Under the pieces are notes generated by a model that saw only the letters and a program-made list of their open reading frames with translations, made no database searches and was not told where the DNA came from. From positions 193,244,816 through 193,308,815 of the forward strand of contig CP136066.1 in NCBI GenBank assembly GCA_032622095.1: 64,000 bases of DNA, in the 5' to 3' direction. Below, in pieces: positions 1-10,324 of this stretch. Position 1 is the first letter of the stretch, and each line of letters starts with the position of its first letter. A program made the translations under genes and the position numbers. The DNA is from Siphonodentalium dalli (taxonomy: Eukaryota; Mollusca; Scaphopoda; Gadilida; Siphonodentaliidae).

Positions 1-330
1 TCTCGTATAACAAATTGGATCTAACCCATATTCAAACTCGATCTGTATTTTGAGTTGAGAAACTCACATACCAAATTTGGTTCCTATCAGATGAAAAATG
101 GTTGATTTATCAAAGCATGTGTGAATTCTATGTCAAAAGGCCATAACTCCATTAAAAAAATCAGATCAAACCCATATTTGAACTCGTTCTGTATTTTGGC
201 CTGAGAAACCCATATAAAAAATTTGGTTCTGATCGGATAGAAAATGTTTGAGTTATCGGCTTATGCGTAAAGTGTCTACGGACAGACAGACAAATGATGA
301 GTGGTCAATCCGGACATCGACACTATTTGT
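1..330. repeat. degenerate pearl-like repeat units
   Basis: Two ~130-bp units share GATC.AACCCATATT.AACTCG, CTGTATTTTG and AAATTTGGTTC. A short GACAGACAGAC run and GTGGTCAATCCGGACA follow. A third relative with CATACCAAATTTCAATCCAT lies at 1690-1810. Units of this wording are frequent in molluscan genomes. Confidence 0.55.
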
Positions 331-345
331 ACCATACTATGGTAT

Positions 346-2530
346 GGGGACACATAGAAATTATTCTAGATATTTTTTAGGCAACAGGGGCCAAAACATT
401 TTCCCATTCCCAATGAGGAATAGTCGGGTTCATCAATGGGGAAAATTTCTCAATTCACAAGTCGTCTTGACCTATTTATATAACATAGTAATAAACAATC
501 TGAGAAATATATTGACCCATCCATGACGGAAGCTGCGCTGGTGCAACATTAACATGAGAGCTTTCCGATGAATGGCAACAAGCCATATTTCCGACTAAAT
601 CCTGATAAATTACACATAAATCTGCTGTGGTTAAGGAGGCAATTATTTATGGCATTACTGTATAAGCCTCTGTGGCACAAGTGTTCCCATTGGGAGCACA
701 AGTGTTCCCATTGGGAAGGGCCGGGACACTTTTTCAAAACGGTAGAAAAATCCCTGTATTGTTTGCTTAAAGATACGGGCGGCGTTGGCGGTGGGTATGC
801 TGTTAAAATATTCACCTCCATCAAAAACCGCCATAAACAGAAATAATAGTAAAATATAGACAGACCATGTTCTTATACCAATCAGAAATATGGCATATTA
901 AAACAGTATGTTATTGTCAAATGTTTTTCCTTTATGTAAACAAAAGTAAAAAACGTTACAGAATCTGGCTTTTGTGTAGATCCGGATATGGTAAACATAA
1001 AGAGCATTATTTGTTACTGTTTTCCTGATATGGAAATAATAAAGAGATTTTATATAATTAGTGTGTGATCAACCAATAGAATTGCGCTGTGTTATGTAAA
1101 CAGAAGCAAAACTTCTGTAACAGGAGCAGGCTCTTGTTTACGTACACCATCGTACGTCTTGACGACGATATACTATTTACGCGCTGATTATGTTTGGCAT
1201 ATGAACAAAACTATATATATTTTAATATTCCTTCTGTTGATGGAAATTTTAACAAATATGAATATTTCTGCAACAAACGCCACCTGTGCTTTTAAAGCAA
1301 TCACATACTTGCAGTCAAGTGTATTTATCTTGACATCAGCTGTCACTCTACACATCATTGTCGGGGATTAACCCATTCGTTCTTAAATTAATAAACACAA
1401 CTCACTTGTATACATGCTTTTCAATTCTCTGACTAGTTGAATAGTTGAAAAATGCAGGCTGGCCACCAATATAAATAGGATTATTCTGAAAAAAAATGAG
1501 AATAACAGAAACCCGCATGTAAATCTACAACAAGCAACATATAACACAATGAAGCAACCTATATTTTGAAGATACTCAAACCCAAACAAAACTTTTATTC
1601 TTCATAACATAATTTTATTTTTGGTTCACCCTTTACATAGCAAAGAAGTTTTTTCTATTTTACTACATCCTCAAAATATAAGGTAACAAGAACATTGTAT
1701 TTTGATCTGTATTTGACCTGCATTTTGAACTCTCATACCAAATTTCAATCCATTCAGACTTCCTAAAGTTATCATCTGGAAATGAAAAAATGATCGTCCG
1801 GACAGACCAATAACATAATATGTCCCATAAAAAAAAAAAGAACGTATAAAAAGTCATTTTGCTATAACAGTTTTATATTTTACAGATGAATAACAGTTGT
1901 TTTTCTACACCCATTACAACTACACATGGACAGCTGGGTTCTTATTTTTTCTACACTTACATATGTATATCAAGTAGTTTTTTTCAAGGAGAACTGTTAG
2001 TATAACATAGATATGTTGTATATATTTACCAGAGCATAATTGACACAACTTTGTGCACTTGCTAAATCCTGTAACGAAAAAGAGTCACATGGGAAACATC
2101 AATTTATATCATAGTGTCGAAATACTAGTCAATATAGTTCTATGTTTAAAGTGATGTGAACCACTCCGGTAGGGTGATCAAATAGAAATTGAGAAACATC
2201 TTGCACAAAGCAACTAAAAGTAGTTATATATTTACGACTATTAACCAAAATGACAACACAAACCGTCATTCTTATATATTAATTAAACGCAATGACCAAA
2301 TCATTTGTGGTTAGTTTATCACGGATAGTTGCGTCCCGTATTGAGATATAAATATTTACAATTGAGCGTAGTTCAGACAATGTTTTCTATGGAGTGGTAT
2401 GGCCAATTTCTTTGAAATTTTCAGCAATGTTAGTAGAATGCTACATTCCCCAGGTTGGCATAGCGCCCGAGTACTAACTTAACAATATCACGTACTTGTT
2501 CCCAAGTCCATAATATGTCTTTAAAGATTA
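346..2530. other. non-coding stretch around the first MITE
   Basis: Apart from the MITE at 767-1295 and one degenerate repeat at 1690-1810, I see only AT-rich sequence with a doubled GTGTTCCCATTGGGA block at 678-718. No exon or RNA gene could be supported. It may belong to a further intron of the leftward hnRNP L-like gene. Confidence 0.5.
767..1295. mobile_element. TTAA-flanked MITE, GATACGGGCGGCG family, copy 1
   Basis: TTAA at 767-770 is followed by AGATACGGGCGGCGTTGG. The right end reads AACAAACGCCACCTGTGCT before TTAA at 1292-1295. The second copy at 33129-33640 is collinear and very similar throughout, with small gaps, which fixes the limits. No coding capacity is seen. Confidence 0.72.
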
Positions 2531-2534
2531 ATCA

Positions 2535-3733
2535 GGCCAAAACAAATTGAATGTGTGTTTCCGGTAACGAGCCCAAAAAAAATAGGGGCGGGCATTATCA
2601 ATAAAGCTGACGCATCACAGTGTGGTTAGTGGTTAGTTTATCGTCAGGGAGAATCAACTAGCCAATGATATTATCGCGATCAGATTTGTGGCACGTGACT
2701 ACATCGATGACAACGAGGAGTACTTTCCAAATTCTACCGAGATGTGCGGGCTTTCTACTCTGCGTTTGACGGCAAACTGATAAAGAAGTTCCCCTTTAGC
2801 GAGAAAGTGTTACCGGATCTCAAACTCATCAATCCGAAACGAGAATTACGCGAGGAGATCGACATTAAATCGGTTGTGCGCTTGGCGAAGCGGTTCAATT
2901 TAGATATAAACTTTGACAATCTGTGCGATGAATGGAACGATTATGTCAGTGAATCTTTCAGTTTACAACGATGAATTAGACAGGTGTGATGAATACTGGA
3001 TGTTGATTACAGGACTGAAAACCCTAGGTGGACAATTACGGTTCTCAAATTTGAGGACTCTCATGGTATGTGTGTTGTGTATACCAAACAGCAATGCCGA
3101 TAGCGAGAGAGTGTTCTCGATTTGCAAAAAAGTGCACACATGCTTTCGTTCGGAATTGGACAATGATACCATTTGCGCATTGCTATCATGCAAACTAAAC
3201 ACAGACAGTTCATGTTACGACTTTGTTCCAAACAATGAAATGTTGAAAGATGCCAAATCTGCTACAATGTCATATAACAGGGAGCATTCTTCCAAGAAGT
3301 AATTTGTTAATGTTAATATTGTTGATAATTATGTTGGAATAAAATTAATAAATTTAATAAGTTTTATTTTCTTTATTTTCATGTTATGATGGAGGGATAA
3401 TGCGATGAAAAAAAATCTCCCTATTTCTCCCTAAATCTCCCTATATTGGAAGACTGATCTCACTATTTCATATAATACCAGGTAGACTTTTTCATTTTAT
3501 TTTTTTATGGTCTCGTGTGGGCCATACCTAACCACCATCAAACACCATACAATGACCCAGAGCAACCAACAAATTGGTGATAAAACTGATATATTGAGGG
3601 GAAACATATAAAACAGATAACAGTAGACAATTTACTAAAATTACTTTAATAAACCTGAAACAGGCACTGCCTTGCCACAACAAGACGGTCGGTCGGGTTA
3701 CGGGAAACACGCATTCAATTTGTTTTGGCCTCA
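2535..3733. mobile_element. GGCC-ended inverted-repeat element enclosing hAT remnant
   Basis: The left end GGCCAAAACAAATTGAATGT (from about 2537) and the right end, whose reverse complement begins GGCCAAAACAAATTGAATGC (to about 3730), form inverted repeats of about 40 bp that continue into a shared GTGTTTCC-GTAAC block. TCA flanks both sides, a possible 3-bp duplication. The ends resemble those of the element at 6133-8783, so they probably belong to one superfamily (PIF/Harbinger-like by 3-bp site and GGCC end; inference). The inside holds a degraded hAT transposase, which is likely a separate nested insertion. Confidence 0.6.
2700..3302 (+). pseudogene. hAT-family transposase C-terminal remnant, frameshifted
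   Basis: Two overlapping frames carry one protein. Frame 1 (2744-2974) reads AFYSAFDGKLIKKFPFSEKV and onward to N-L-C-D-E-W. Frame 2 (to 3302) reads D-E-L-D-R-C-D-E-Y-W and then NSNADSERVFSICKKVHT, followed by FRSELDNDTICALLSCKLN. The N-S-x-x-E-R-x-F-S motif with the following helix is the hATC dimerisation region of hAT transposases. A further frame just upstream (E-E-Y-F-P-N-S-T-E-M) fits the same protein, so at least two frameshifts exist. The DNA-binding BED finger and most of the catalytic domain are absent. AATAAA-type signals follow at about 3340. It is inactive as it stands. Confidence 0.82.
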
Positions 3734-4044
3734 TCTAATTTGACGCTATTAAAATAACATGTTTATGTTTTCTATAAGTTAATAACAAAATAAATTAAGA
3801 TCGAACTGGTGAATCTAAAATTCAAAGGAGGTTTTAATGATCATGTACCAACTTTCAAAAGGAAGTTTTATCAAGTTTTTAATTTAGGTTGGTTGATACC
3901 TGGACATTTTGAGTGCATTCTCTTATATAATTCCTGTCATGAAAGGGTTAAGCTTGGCATAATCATACTTAGAACCACTAGGCCGGTCGTCCCCGACTTT
4001 AGTAGTGGGCTGTAGGTATATACTATACACTATTGTGAACTTAC

Positions 4045-4093
4045 CTCAAACTCCACAAGAGCCTGTCTCCTTTTAGGCATCAACATAACATGG
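4045..4093 (-). CDS. HNRNPL: hnRNP L-like protein, RRM1 exon with RNP1 motif
   Basis: Minus-strand exon of 49 bp. Acceptor TTTATTTGCAG lies on its right and donor GTAAGT on its left. The two bases left from the previous exon plus the first C here make a Ser codon, so the frame is kept. The encoded peptide reads S-HVMLMPKRRQALVEFE. RQALVEFE is the RNP1-like strand of hnRNP L RRM1, where vertebrate L and LL read M-P-K/F-K-R-Q-A-L-V-E-F-E. The next exon should encode the rest of RRM1 and the linker. I could not recognise it between 1 and 4044, so the gene probably runs off the left edge or has another long intron there. Confidence 0.9.
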
Positions 4094-4259
4094 CTGCAAA
4101 TAAAAAAGGCACAAGTATTACATTTTATTATATATACAAAATAGCAGAACATTACTGAGGCATAGATTTATAAGATTATGGTATGTATCTCTTAGAAGAC
4201 ACAGTGAAATACAATTTTGTTTTTCATTGTAGATTTCGTTTTTTCACTGTAGCTTGAAT

Positions 4260-4640
4260 GCATAGCATCACTAAATTCACCCTCTGGGGATCTCATTCTA
4301 CTTAGGCCTAATCTTCTCTGGAAAGTATCTTTATTATCAAATTTCTGAAGACACTTCTTCACATAGATTCTATTTCTTTTTTAGTTTAGTTTCTCTATAT
4401 CCCACATTGCATTATGCATAATTGAGGTTCCCAATGGGTGTACATCACAATATTCACCATTTGGGAACTTCAATCTAATTCTATATCTCCCATAGCAGAT
4501 GAGGCCATGCAGAATGAGGTCACAAGAGTGTGAAATGGGTGTTGCTAGCCCACTATGCGGGATAGCATCACTAAATTACCCTCTGGGGACCTCATTCTGC
4601 AAATGACAGCCACAATAACCTCAGACATGAAACATATCCA
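4260..4640. repeat. dispersed repeat related to 19420-19883, in hnRNP L intron 2
   Basis: GCATCACTAAATTCACCCTC, then GGGAACTTCAATCTAATTCT, then CCTCATTCTGCAAATGACAG. The same blocks occur in the same order at 19495-19860. It occupies most of the 589-bp intron between exons 2 and 3. Confidence 0.6.
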
Positions 4641-4682
4641 GATATAATGCTATTCGATGTTCTGTTTGAATGTTTTGCTTAC

Positions 4683-4798
4683 CTAACAGGTCCAAAATGC
4701 TGAACAGCTTCAACAATATCTCCTTCGACAACAGTTTCCACCACAATCCCACGGATGTGAATAACGGTTGAAGGCTCTGGGTTGCGAGGATCAAATTT
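4683..4798 (-). CDS. HNRNPL: hnRNP L-like protein, exon encoding start of RRM1
   Basis: Minus-strand exon of 116 bp. It is preceded by acceptor TTATTTCTAG and followed by donor GTAAGC. It encodes 38 residues plus two bases: K-F-D-P-R-N-P-E-P-S-T, then VIHIRGI (RNP2-type strand of an RRM), then VVEGDIVEAVQHFGPV. From established knowledge, vertebrate hnRNP L and LL have V-V-H-I/V-R-G-L followed by V-V-E-A-D-L-V-E-A-L and F-G at the same place, so family membership is close to certain. hnRNP L-type proteins are nuclear RNA-binding proteins that recognise CA-rich RNA and regulate splicing. The small exon is flanked by introns holding mobile DNA and has no long open frame around it. Confidence 0.92.
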
Positions 4799-5234
4799 CT
4801 AGAAATAAATATTTAAAATCTGTTATATTGGTAGTTGATACCTCGAGTATATATATACATAGTTGGTGGTAATTATTTTACATATTAGTCAGGGACCAGC
4901 GTAGAAGTTTCATGTTGGGAAAAGTCACTTTATTGGGAGAAGTCACTTCTCCCTATTTGATCATCAGGAAGAAGTGGACTGTTATGAGGCAGAATTCAGA
5001 ATGTGTGAAGTTCAACAATTATCTATGACAAAGGCGATGCCGTAGAAGCCAACAATAAATTTCACAAGAATTCTAAAGCAATGCCGTAGAAGAAAAATGT
5101 CAACTGCAAGGACTGAGTTCAATTTGCAACAAAATGACTAAGTACACCATTACAATCAGTATTACACTTTAAATATTCTGTTGGACATACATGTATGCAT
5201 ACTGGTACACAAGAGAGATAGATATATATCGCGG

Positions 5235-5394
5235 AATCGGTTCTCAAAAGTCACGTAAACAATGTAATCTCGAGCTGGGAACTTCACGTACCGATGAATA
5301 AATTATTAAGCAACAGGTATGAACAAAGAAATACATTCCCCCCATTATTTTTTCGACTTTATAAGGTTCCCTGTCAAAACGCGTCACAGAAAAA
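5235..5394. repeat. right-half remnant of the 17178-type MITE
   Basis: TAATCTCGAGCTGGGAACTT, then ATGAACAAAGAAATACATTC and GGTTCCCTGTCAAAACGCGT, align with 17490-17610. The remnant ends where the LINE fragment begins. Confidence 0.55.
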
Positions 5395-6102
5395 ATGTCA
5401 GAAAGCCACGACGTTTTACGTCGTTTTTGTCACGTCCCTACATTTCTTAGAAGAAATCTTAAGTTTATGCCTGAAAATTCCAAGAGAACTGCCTATACAT
5501 GTATATCATTAGTAAGATCGATAATGGACTATGGAGCTATAATACGGGACCCCTACCAGCAGAAAAATATAGATCTCCTTGAAAGAATACAACGAAAGGC
5601 AGCCAGATTCATCACTGGAGACTACAGGTCAAGAGAAGAGGGCAGCATGACGAAAATGTTAAAAGAGCAAAAACTACCAACACACCATTCTCGTCGAAAA
5701 ACACAGCACTTGACCTACTACTATAAGGTGGCAGAGGGTCTGGTACCGGCTATACCAACAAACAAATTCCTAACTAAGGCTAAGGCAAGGAGAAGAATCC
5801 AACCAAAGCGATACAAGGACCATCATATAACAAATATCCTTGAGCGAAGAGAGACGAACAACAACAAGTGCTACGAATTACCATCAACGTCCTGTGACCA
5901 ATACAAACATTCATTCTTTGTTGACACAGCAGTGTACTGGAACAAACTAAATCAAGAGGTCGTAGCACTAAGCACACCAGAAGAATTCGCAGCTGCGCTA
6001 TCAGAAACATCTGCAGCAGCTGCTGGCGCGTTAACATCGACCACCGCCCGTCCTATCATACCAAATTGGTTACTTGGACGTATTCATCCAGATCCAGATT
6101 AA
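5395..6102 (+). pseudogene. non-LTR retrotransposon (LINE) ORF2 C-terminal fragment
   Basis: An open frame of 235 codons. It contains SLVRSIMDYGAIIRDPYQQ, then ERIQRKAARFITGDY and, near the end, YWNKLNQEV. This S/L-V-R-x-x-x-D-Y-x-x-x-x-W/R-D-P with R-x-Q-R-x-A-A-R-F is the conserved segment just after the reverse transcriptase domain in CR1/Jockey-group LINEs of invertebrates. The palm motifs, including the catalytic Asp-Asp, and the endonuclease are missing, as expected of a 5'-truncated copy. The first ~40 codons are doubtful and the real fragment may begin near 5440. It lies in the plus orientation inside intron 1 of the minus-strand hnRNP L-like gene. Confidence 0.8.
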
Positions 6103-6132
6103 AACAAATTTGAAAATCTGACATTTCCATTA

Positions 6133-8783
6133 GGCCAAAGTGAAAAATAGGTGTGTTTCCACTCCCATCCATAAAAAAAACAGGGGCGGAGGGGGTGGCT
6201 TTTCACTTTATTTATTTTTTTTCACAGGGAAATTCAAATATCATATTTGTGCTATCTTTCTAATAATTATGTCATTTATGAACTTATTGTGAAGGCTAAC
6301 AAAGTATGTACTGAATTTCAGTGCCTTGTATTTAATCTACATGTGCAAATTGTACATATGTTCATTAATATTCAATAAAACAACTAGTTTCAATATTTAC
6401 AACAGTGTAGAATAACTTTCCACATAATTGGGCGTCACAGCCTTTGGGTGATTCTTTTCATAGACTTGAAAAAAGGTGTTGCAGTGGGGAACCTTTGTCA
6501 TTTTGTTTCTGCCTTGCGCCATGTGTATGCATTTAAAAAACTTAAGTACCAACACGTTGCTGGCACTTGTTTGGGACGACATGTTGACACTATTTCCCGG
6601 ATGTTGGCAAAATTGTTTTAGATCTTCCGGTAAATATACACCCCGGCTTCCGTTCGGTAAATTACCGTAGGCCTATATCATCCGGTTGTTACAGTCCGTT
6701 CTTTTCAGACACCGTTGGAAGTTTTGGGACAGATGTATTCTTTGCGATTGCGTTCGCGTAAATATTGTGTAGCATTATTTTGCCGGTATATTTGGGCATG
6801 TCGTTAGTTGACGTACATTAATAATGCGGTCATAAACTCATCTCCCTAATGCCGCCATGGAGCTTCATTTTACAGTGTGTCTGAAAACCATGTACGCGTT
6901 TGTTTTTGTTTACAATCTGTTGCTATATCGGTCACAACACGGAATTTTATTGTCAGTGGGTCGATTTAATAACCAAATAAGGAGACAATTGTAGTATGCT
7001 TGTTTATGTGAGAGGTCTATATATAACAATATAAATAGCAGGCCTCGCAATATCAAAATCAGTGCGAGGCTGCCAAGGAGGCCCCGCAAAAGAATTTACG
7101 AGGCTGCTTTTGTTCGTTGGGGGCCTACATTTGTTTATAGAATCCAAATTAACCTAAAATTGGCTATTCCAAAACTGCTAACCGACAGTGACATAAATAT
7201 TTTACTAAATTAGTAAAATTACTACTATTTTGTTTAGGCGAGAGATTAATGTTGATGCATTTCCTCGACATAGTTTGCAGTATGCCTTCGTGACAAATGA
7301 CCAACCTTTATCATCAACTGTTGTTTTAATTTCAAAGTTGTCTTTAAAAGTAAATTTGTCAAACGTAGAGACAAGAATTGTTTTGTCTTTCTTAACTCTT
7401 TCGTTGCCGAGCTAATTTTACACCTAAATTGCCGGAGAATTTATGAGAAAACTGATTTTATTGTGGAAAAGTATGATACAATGAATAGTCTTCTTCTTAT
7501 GAAATAATGTTTCAAATATCAAGGACATGTATGTATGTGATTAGCCAAAGAATTGCGGGTGAATATTTTGCCGAAGAATATTCACGACAATTAAGGGGCA
7601 TAACTCCTTGTAACCCAAGGGAAATAACTCCAAATAAGGATTTTTTGCAATAATCCAATTGAAAAATGGCCCACAACCTGCTATATTCAATATTGGTTTT
7701 CTGAGACAGTATTCCAACGATGATGATCTGATAAATCTTTCTACTGTCTTTCTCATTTTAAAAACTTGTAAGAGTAAATTAGGGTCTAGTTCTGTTATAG
7801 CTGGACCATATGTGACGAGCTACAAAATGCAGCAGCCAATTTAGACTTTAGTTGCGACAGTTTACTACGAAAATAGCTAGGTTTTTTAATTGAGGAAAAT
7901 GGCAATTTTGACTGTCAAAAAACAAAACAAAAATTGTGATATATAATTAAATCTCTAACTACAAGCTTATCATCATTGTGCTATAAATACAATAACAGAA
8001 ATGACACATATGCATGTGGTCTAAACTGTCACTGAGGCACGCTGGGGCCTGTGGGAGTTTATAATCACGCCGTTTGTTTTAATGAATTACGTTTAATACC
8101 TTGAAAAATAGGTGATTCATTCAGCAAAAACGGCAATTTTGACTATTAAAAAAAATAATAAAACAATCTAAAGTACACATAATCTTTATTGTAATGTCAG
8201 GTTGTCATACTATCATGTTTAAATTAGTTAATGCATTGGTAAAATGCAGATCTTTCATATAAATAATTGTCTAAATATATTTTTCTTAAATTGTCGGCCA
8301 TTTTGGATTTCCGACTGCGGATCTTACATTATGTTTACAAACTTATTTCATTATTTTAATTTTCAAACGTCTTAAAAAGGATTAAAATTCAGATATATAC
8401 TGCAGAATTTAATTATGAAACTTGAAAAACTTTTTTATTATTGTCATTCAGTTGTGATCAAAATAATTACGGTTACAATTATGATTTAGATGCACGTTCC
8501 GGACCCCGGATTGAGTCCTCTTGACCGGAACCCGCCGTGTGGTCGCGTGGTTGTTGACGAGGCCGCCGAAGAGACCTCGTTGACTTTTTTACGGGGCCGG
8601 GCAGCCGCGGCCTCGTGATAATGAGAGGCCTGATAAATAGTGTAGTATTAATTCACGTGGAAATAGTAAATACATCGTATTTTATTTTTCGGAATTTGGA
8701 AAATAAATAAAGTGAGTTTCGTCGGGGGGTTTTGAGGTGGGGCGGGCGGGGGAGTGGAAACATGCCTATTTTTCGCTTTGGCC
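6133..8783. mobile_element. 2.65-kb non-autonomous element, GGCC ends, TTA duplication (PIF/Harbinger-like)
   Basis: The left end GGCCAAAGTGAAAAATAGGT (6133) is mirrored by a right end (8783) whose reverse complement starts GGCCAAAGCGAAAAATAGGC. The similarity goes on through TGTTTCCACTCCC and then into a G/C-rich patch. TTA sits outside both ends (6130-6132 and 8784-8786). GGCC-type ends with a 3-bp TTA/TAA duplication are typical of PIF/Harbinger elements. No transposase frame is visible inside, so it is non-autonomous. It lies within intron 1 of the hnRNP L-like gene and hosts another inverted-repeat element. Confidence 0.65.
7035..8640. mobile_element. inverted-repeat element with GC-rich ends, nested
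   Basis: The left end (TATAAATAGCAGGCCTCGCA, then GAGGCTGCC...GGCCCCG) and the right end, read in reverse complement (TATTTATCAGGCCTCTCATT, then GAGGCCGCGGCTGCC...GGCCCCG), are imperfect inverted repeats of about 70 bp. The interior is AT-rich with no credible coding frame. It sits wholly inside the 6133-8783 element, so it inserted later or is its internal fold. Confidence 0.5.
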
Positions 8784-8932
8784 TTATGAAGTAGAGAGTA
8801 TTAGTACTTGCAGTTACAGTACCTGAGGGAACAAAGCACTTGAGTCCTTATTCAACAGATAGTGAACAGCGGATTTCAACAACAACATCATGATGCAATT
8901 TTTACACTGTTTTAGTGTAACAAATACATAGA

Positions 8933-9532
8933 ACAGGTCAGGGAGAACCCAAAATCGATGTACTAAACCTCGATTTGTGTAAAAAACCTCGATCGAGGTT
9001 CTTCGAGACCATGTCACCACTGGTGATATAGTGTGGAGTATTTCATCTTACACCTATGGGAGGCCAAATTCACATTTAATAATTAATTGTGCTTGATTGC
9101 GCTTAAGCACAATTAATTATTAAATGTGAATTTGGCCTCCCATAGGTGTAAGATGAAATACTCCACACTATATCACTTACACTATATTACTTCCATTAGT
9201 ATCATATTTGGTTTAGAGTGTTTCCCCTTATATCATGGGTGTATGTTTTGACAAGCATCAAACAATTTGTTGCCTTGTGCATGTCTTTGAATGGACTTAA
9301 ACATTTTGGCCGAAAAAAAAAATTAAAAATTGACGTCAATTTTTCGAAAATTCAGAAAAAAATCACGTCACATAAATTTCATTTTTTCTCAATTTGGTTA
9401 TGCTTTAGGATCAATATACTACCACTTTATATAAAAATTTCCCAGATTTTTGCAAATTTTTGAAAAAGGTGTGAATTTGCTAACTAGTACTTACTAGTTT
9501 AGTACATCGATTTTGGGTTCTCCCTGACCTGT
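8933..9532. mobile_element. 600-bp element with 36-bp terminal inverted repeats
   Basis: 8933-8968 (ACAGGTCAGGGAGAACCCAA and on to GTACTAAAC) is repeated perfectly in reverse complement at 9497-9532. AGA flanks both sides, a possible 3-bp duplication. The inside holds a perfect long palindrome and AT-rich filler but no transposase. It lies in intron 1 of the hnRNP L-like gene, about 200 bp downstream of exon 1 in transcript direction. Confidence 0.7.
9023..9176. repeat. perfect palindrome, 72-bp arms, 10-bp loop
   Basis: 9023-9094 and 9105-9176 are exact reverse complements by eye (start GTGATATAGTGTGGAGTATT, innermost TTGTGCTT), around loop GATTGCGCTT. A hairpin MITE is the likely origin. 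Related but diverged blocks with GGGAGGCC and TTGCGCTTAAGCGCAA occur at 12780-13010. A transcript crossing it would contain a 72-bp duplex. Confidence 0.85.
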
Positions 9533-9748
9533 AGAAGGATAATGCAATGGTGGTAGGACATATAAAATCAAATTTCATGATAGTATGGTAATGACATCCC
9601 AAGATCACTACAACTAATCAAGATAACATTTAATATTTGCATGATGTCAGTTTTGTCACCTTATTTCGAGTCAATTCGACATATAATTAAGTAAACAATT
9701 TCTCAAACCGAGGCAAACTACTGGAAACTATAGCTCTAGTGCAAGTAC

Positions 9749-9838
9749 CTCATCTCGAGATACGATGCCACGACTAGATTCGTCTGTTCTTTGTCTTTTT
9801 GACATATGTCCATCGAACTCATACGCTTGAGGATCCAT
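9749..9838 (-). CDS. HNRNPL: hnRNP L-like splicing regulator, first coding exon
   Basis: Read on the minus strand, ATG at 9838-9836 opens a 30-codon exon starting M-D-P-Q-A-Y-E-F-D-G and containing a basic KRQRTDE stretch. It ends GAT-GAG followed by GTACTT, a usable but non-optimal donor. The exon ends in phase 0, matching the phase-0 start of the exon at 4798. hnRNP L and LL proteins carry a similar basic K-R-x-K/R-T-D/E segment, a likely nuclear signal, shortly before RRM1. The start is preferred because it is the first ATG in this frame next to that motif. The proposed intron 1 is about 4.95 kb and full of transposable elements. This exon is less certain than the two RRM exons because the N-terminus of the family is poorly conserved. 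Confidence 0.7.
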
Positions 9839-10060
9839 TTTTTATGCAGGAAAAACTCACACTAGAGGACGCCACGAGACACTGAACCGGAAACGGACTA
9901 ATGGCGTGCTCTTGGCAAACGATTAATGCCATATCCCCGAGGTAATCGATGACATTCACATTTCGAGTACGATCTGGGTACGAACGCATTGTGGCACATG
10001 GGAAAGGGGCCGGGCTCCCAGATGGAATTGAGTCAATTGACATAGATTTGCTTAATTGTT
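9839..10060 (-). promoter_or_regulatory. possible 5' UTR/promoter of the hnRNP L-like gene
   Basis: The 200 bp upstream of the first coding exon are richer in CpG and GC than the surroundings (for example around 9868-9990), as expected of a housekeeping promoter or 5' UTR. On the minus strand a 74-codon open frame starts at ATG 10043-10041 and stops at 9819, overlapping the proposed main start in another frame. If transcription starts upstream of 10043 this would be an overlapping upstream ORF. No TATA box or transcription start can be fixed by eye. Confidence 0.3.
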
Positions 10061-10324
10061 TACTTCGATGTTTAACTTGAACAGGGAGAAGTTAATCGCG
10101 TAAAATATTATAATTCACCATCCTTTGGAAAGTCTACATAGATAGAGTAATATAAAATAGCTGAAAGCATAGAAACATTTCCCCCGTTTCCCTCCCAGAA
10201 CACCAAAATTCAAGACTAAGATATAGAGTTAATTCCCCTTCCATTAAAAAAAATAGACTTTGCAGTAGAATCCAGATGAAACTTAAGCACATAAAATACG
10301 TGGGTACCTCAACAAAACAACACG

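Noticed and set aside
1-4044. Search for the next hnRNP L exon (rest of RRM1)
   Set aside because: No minus-strand segment with the expected A-V-N-Y-A or F-V-N-Y-S wording and splice sites was found, so none is claimed.
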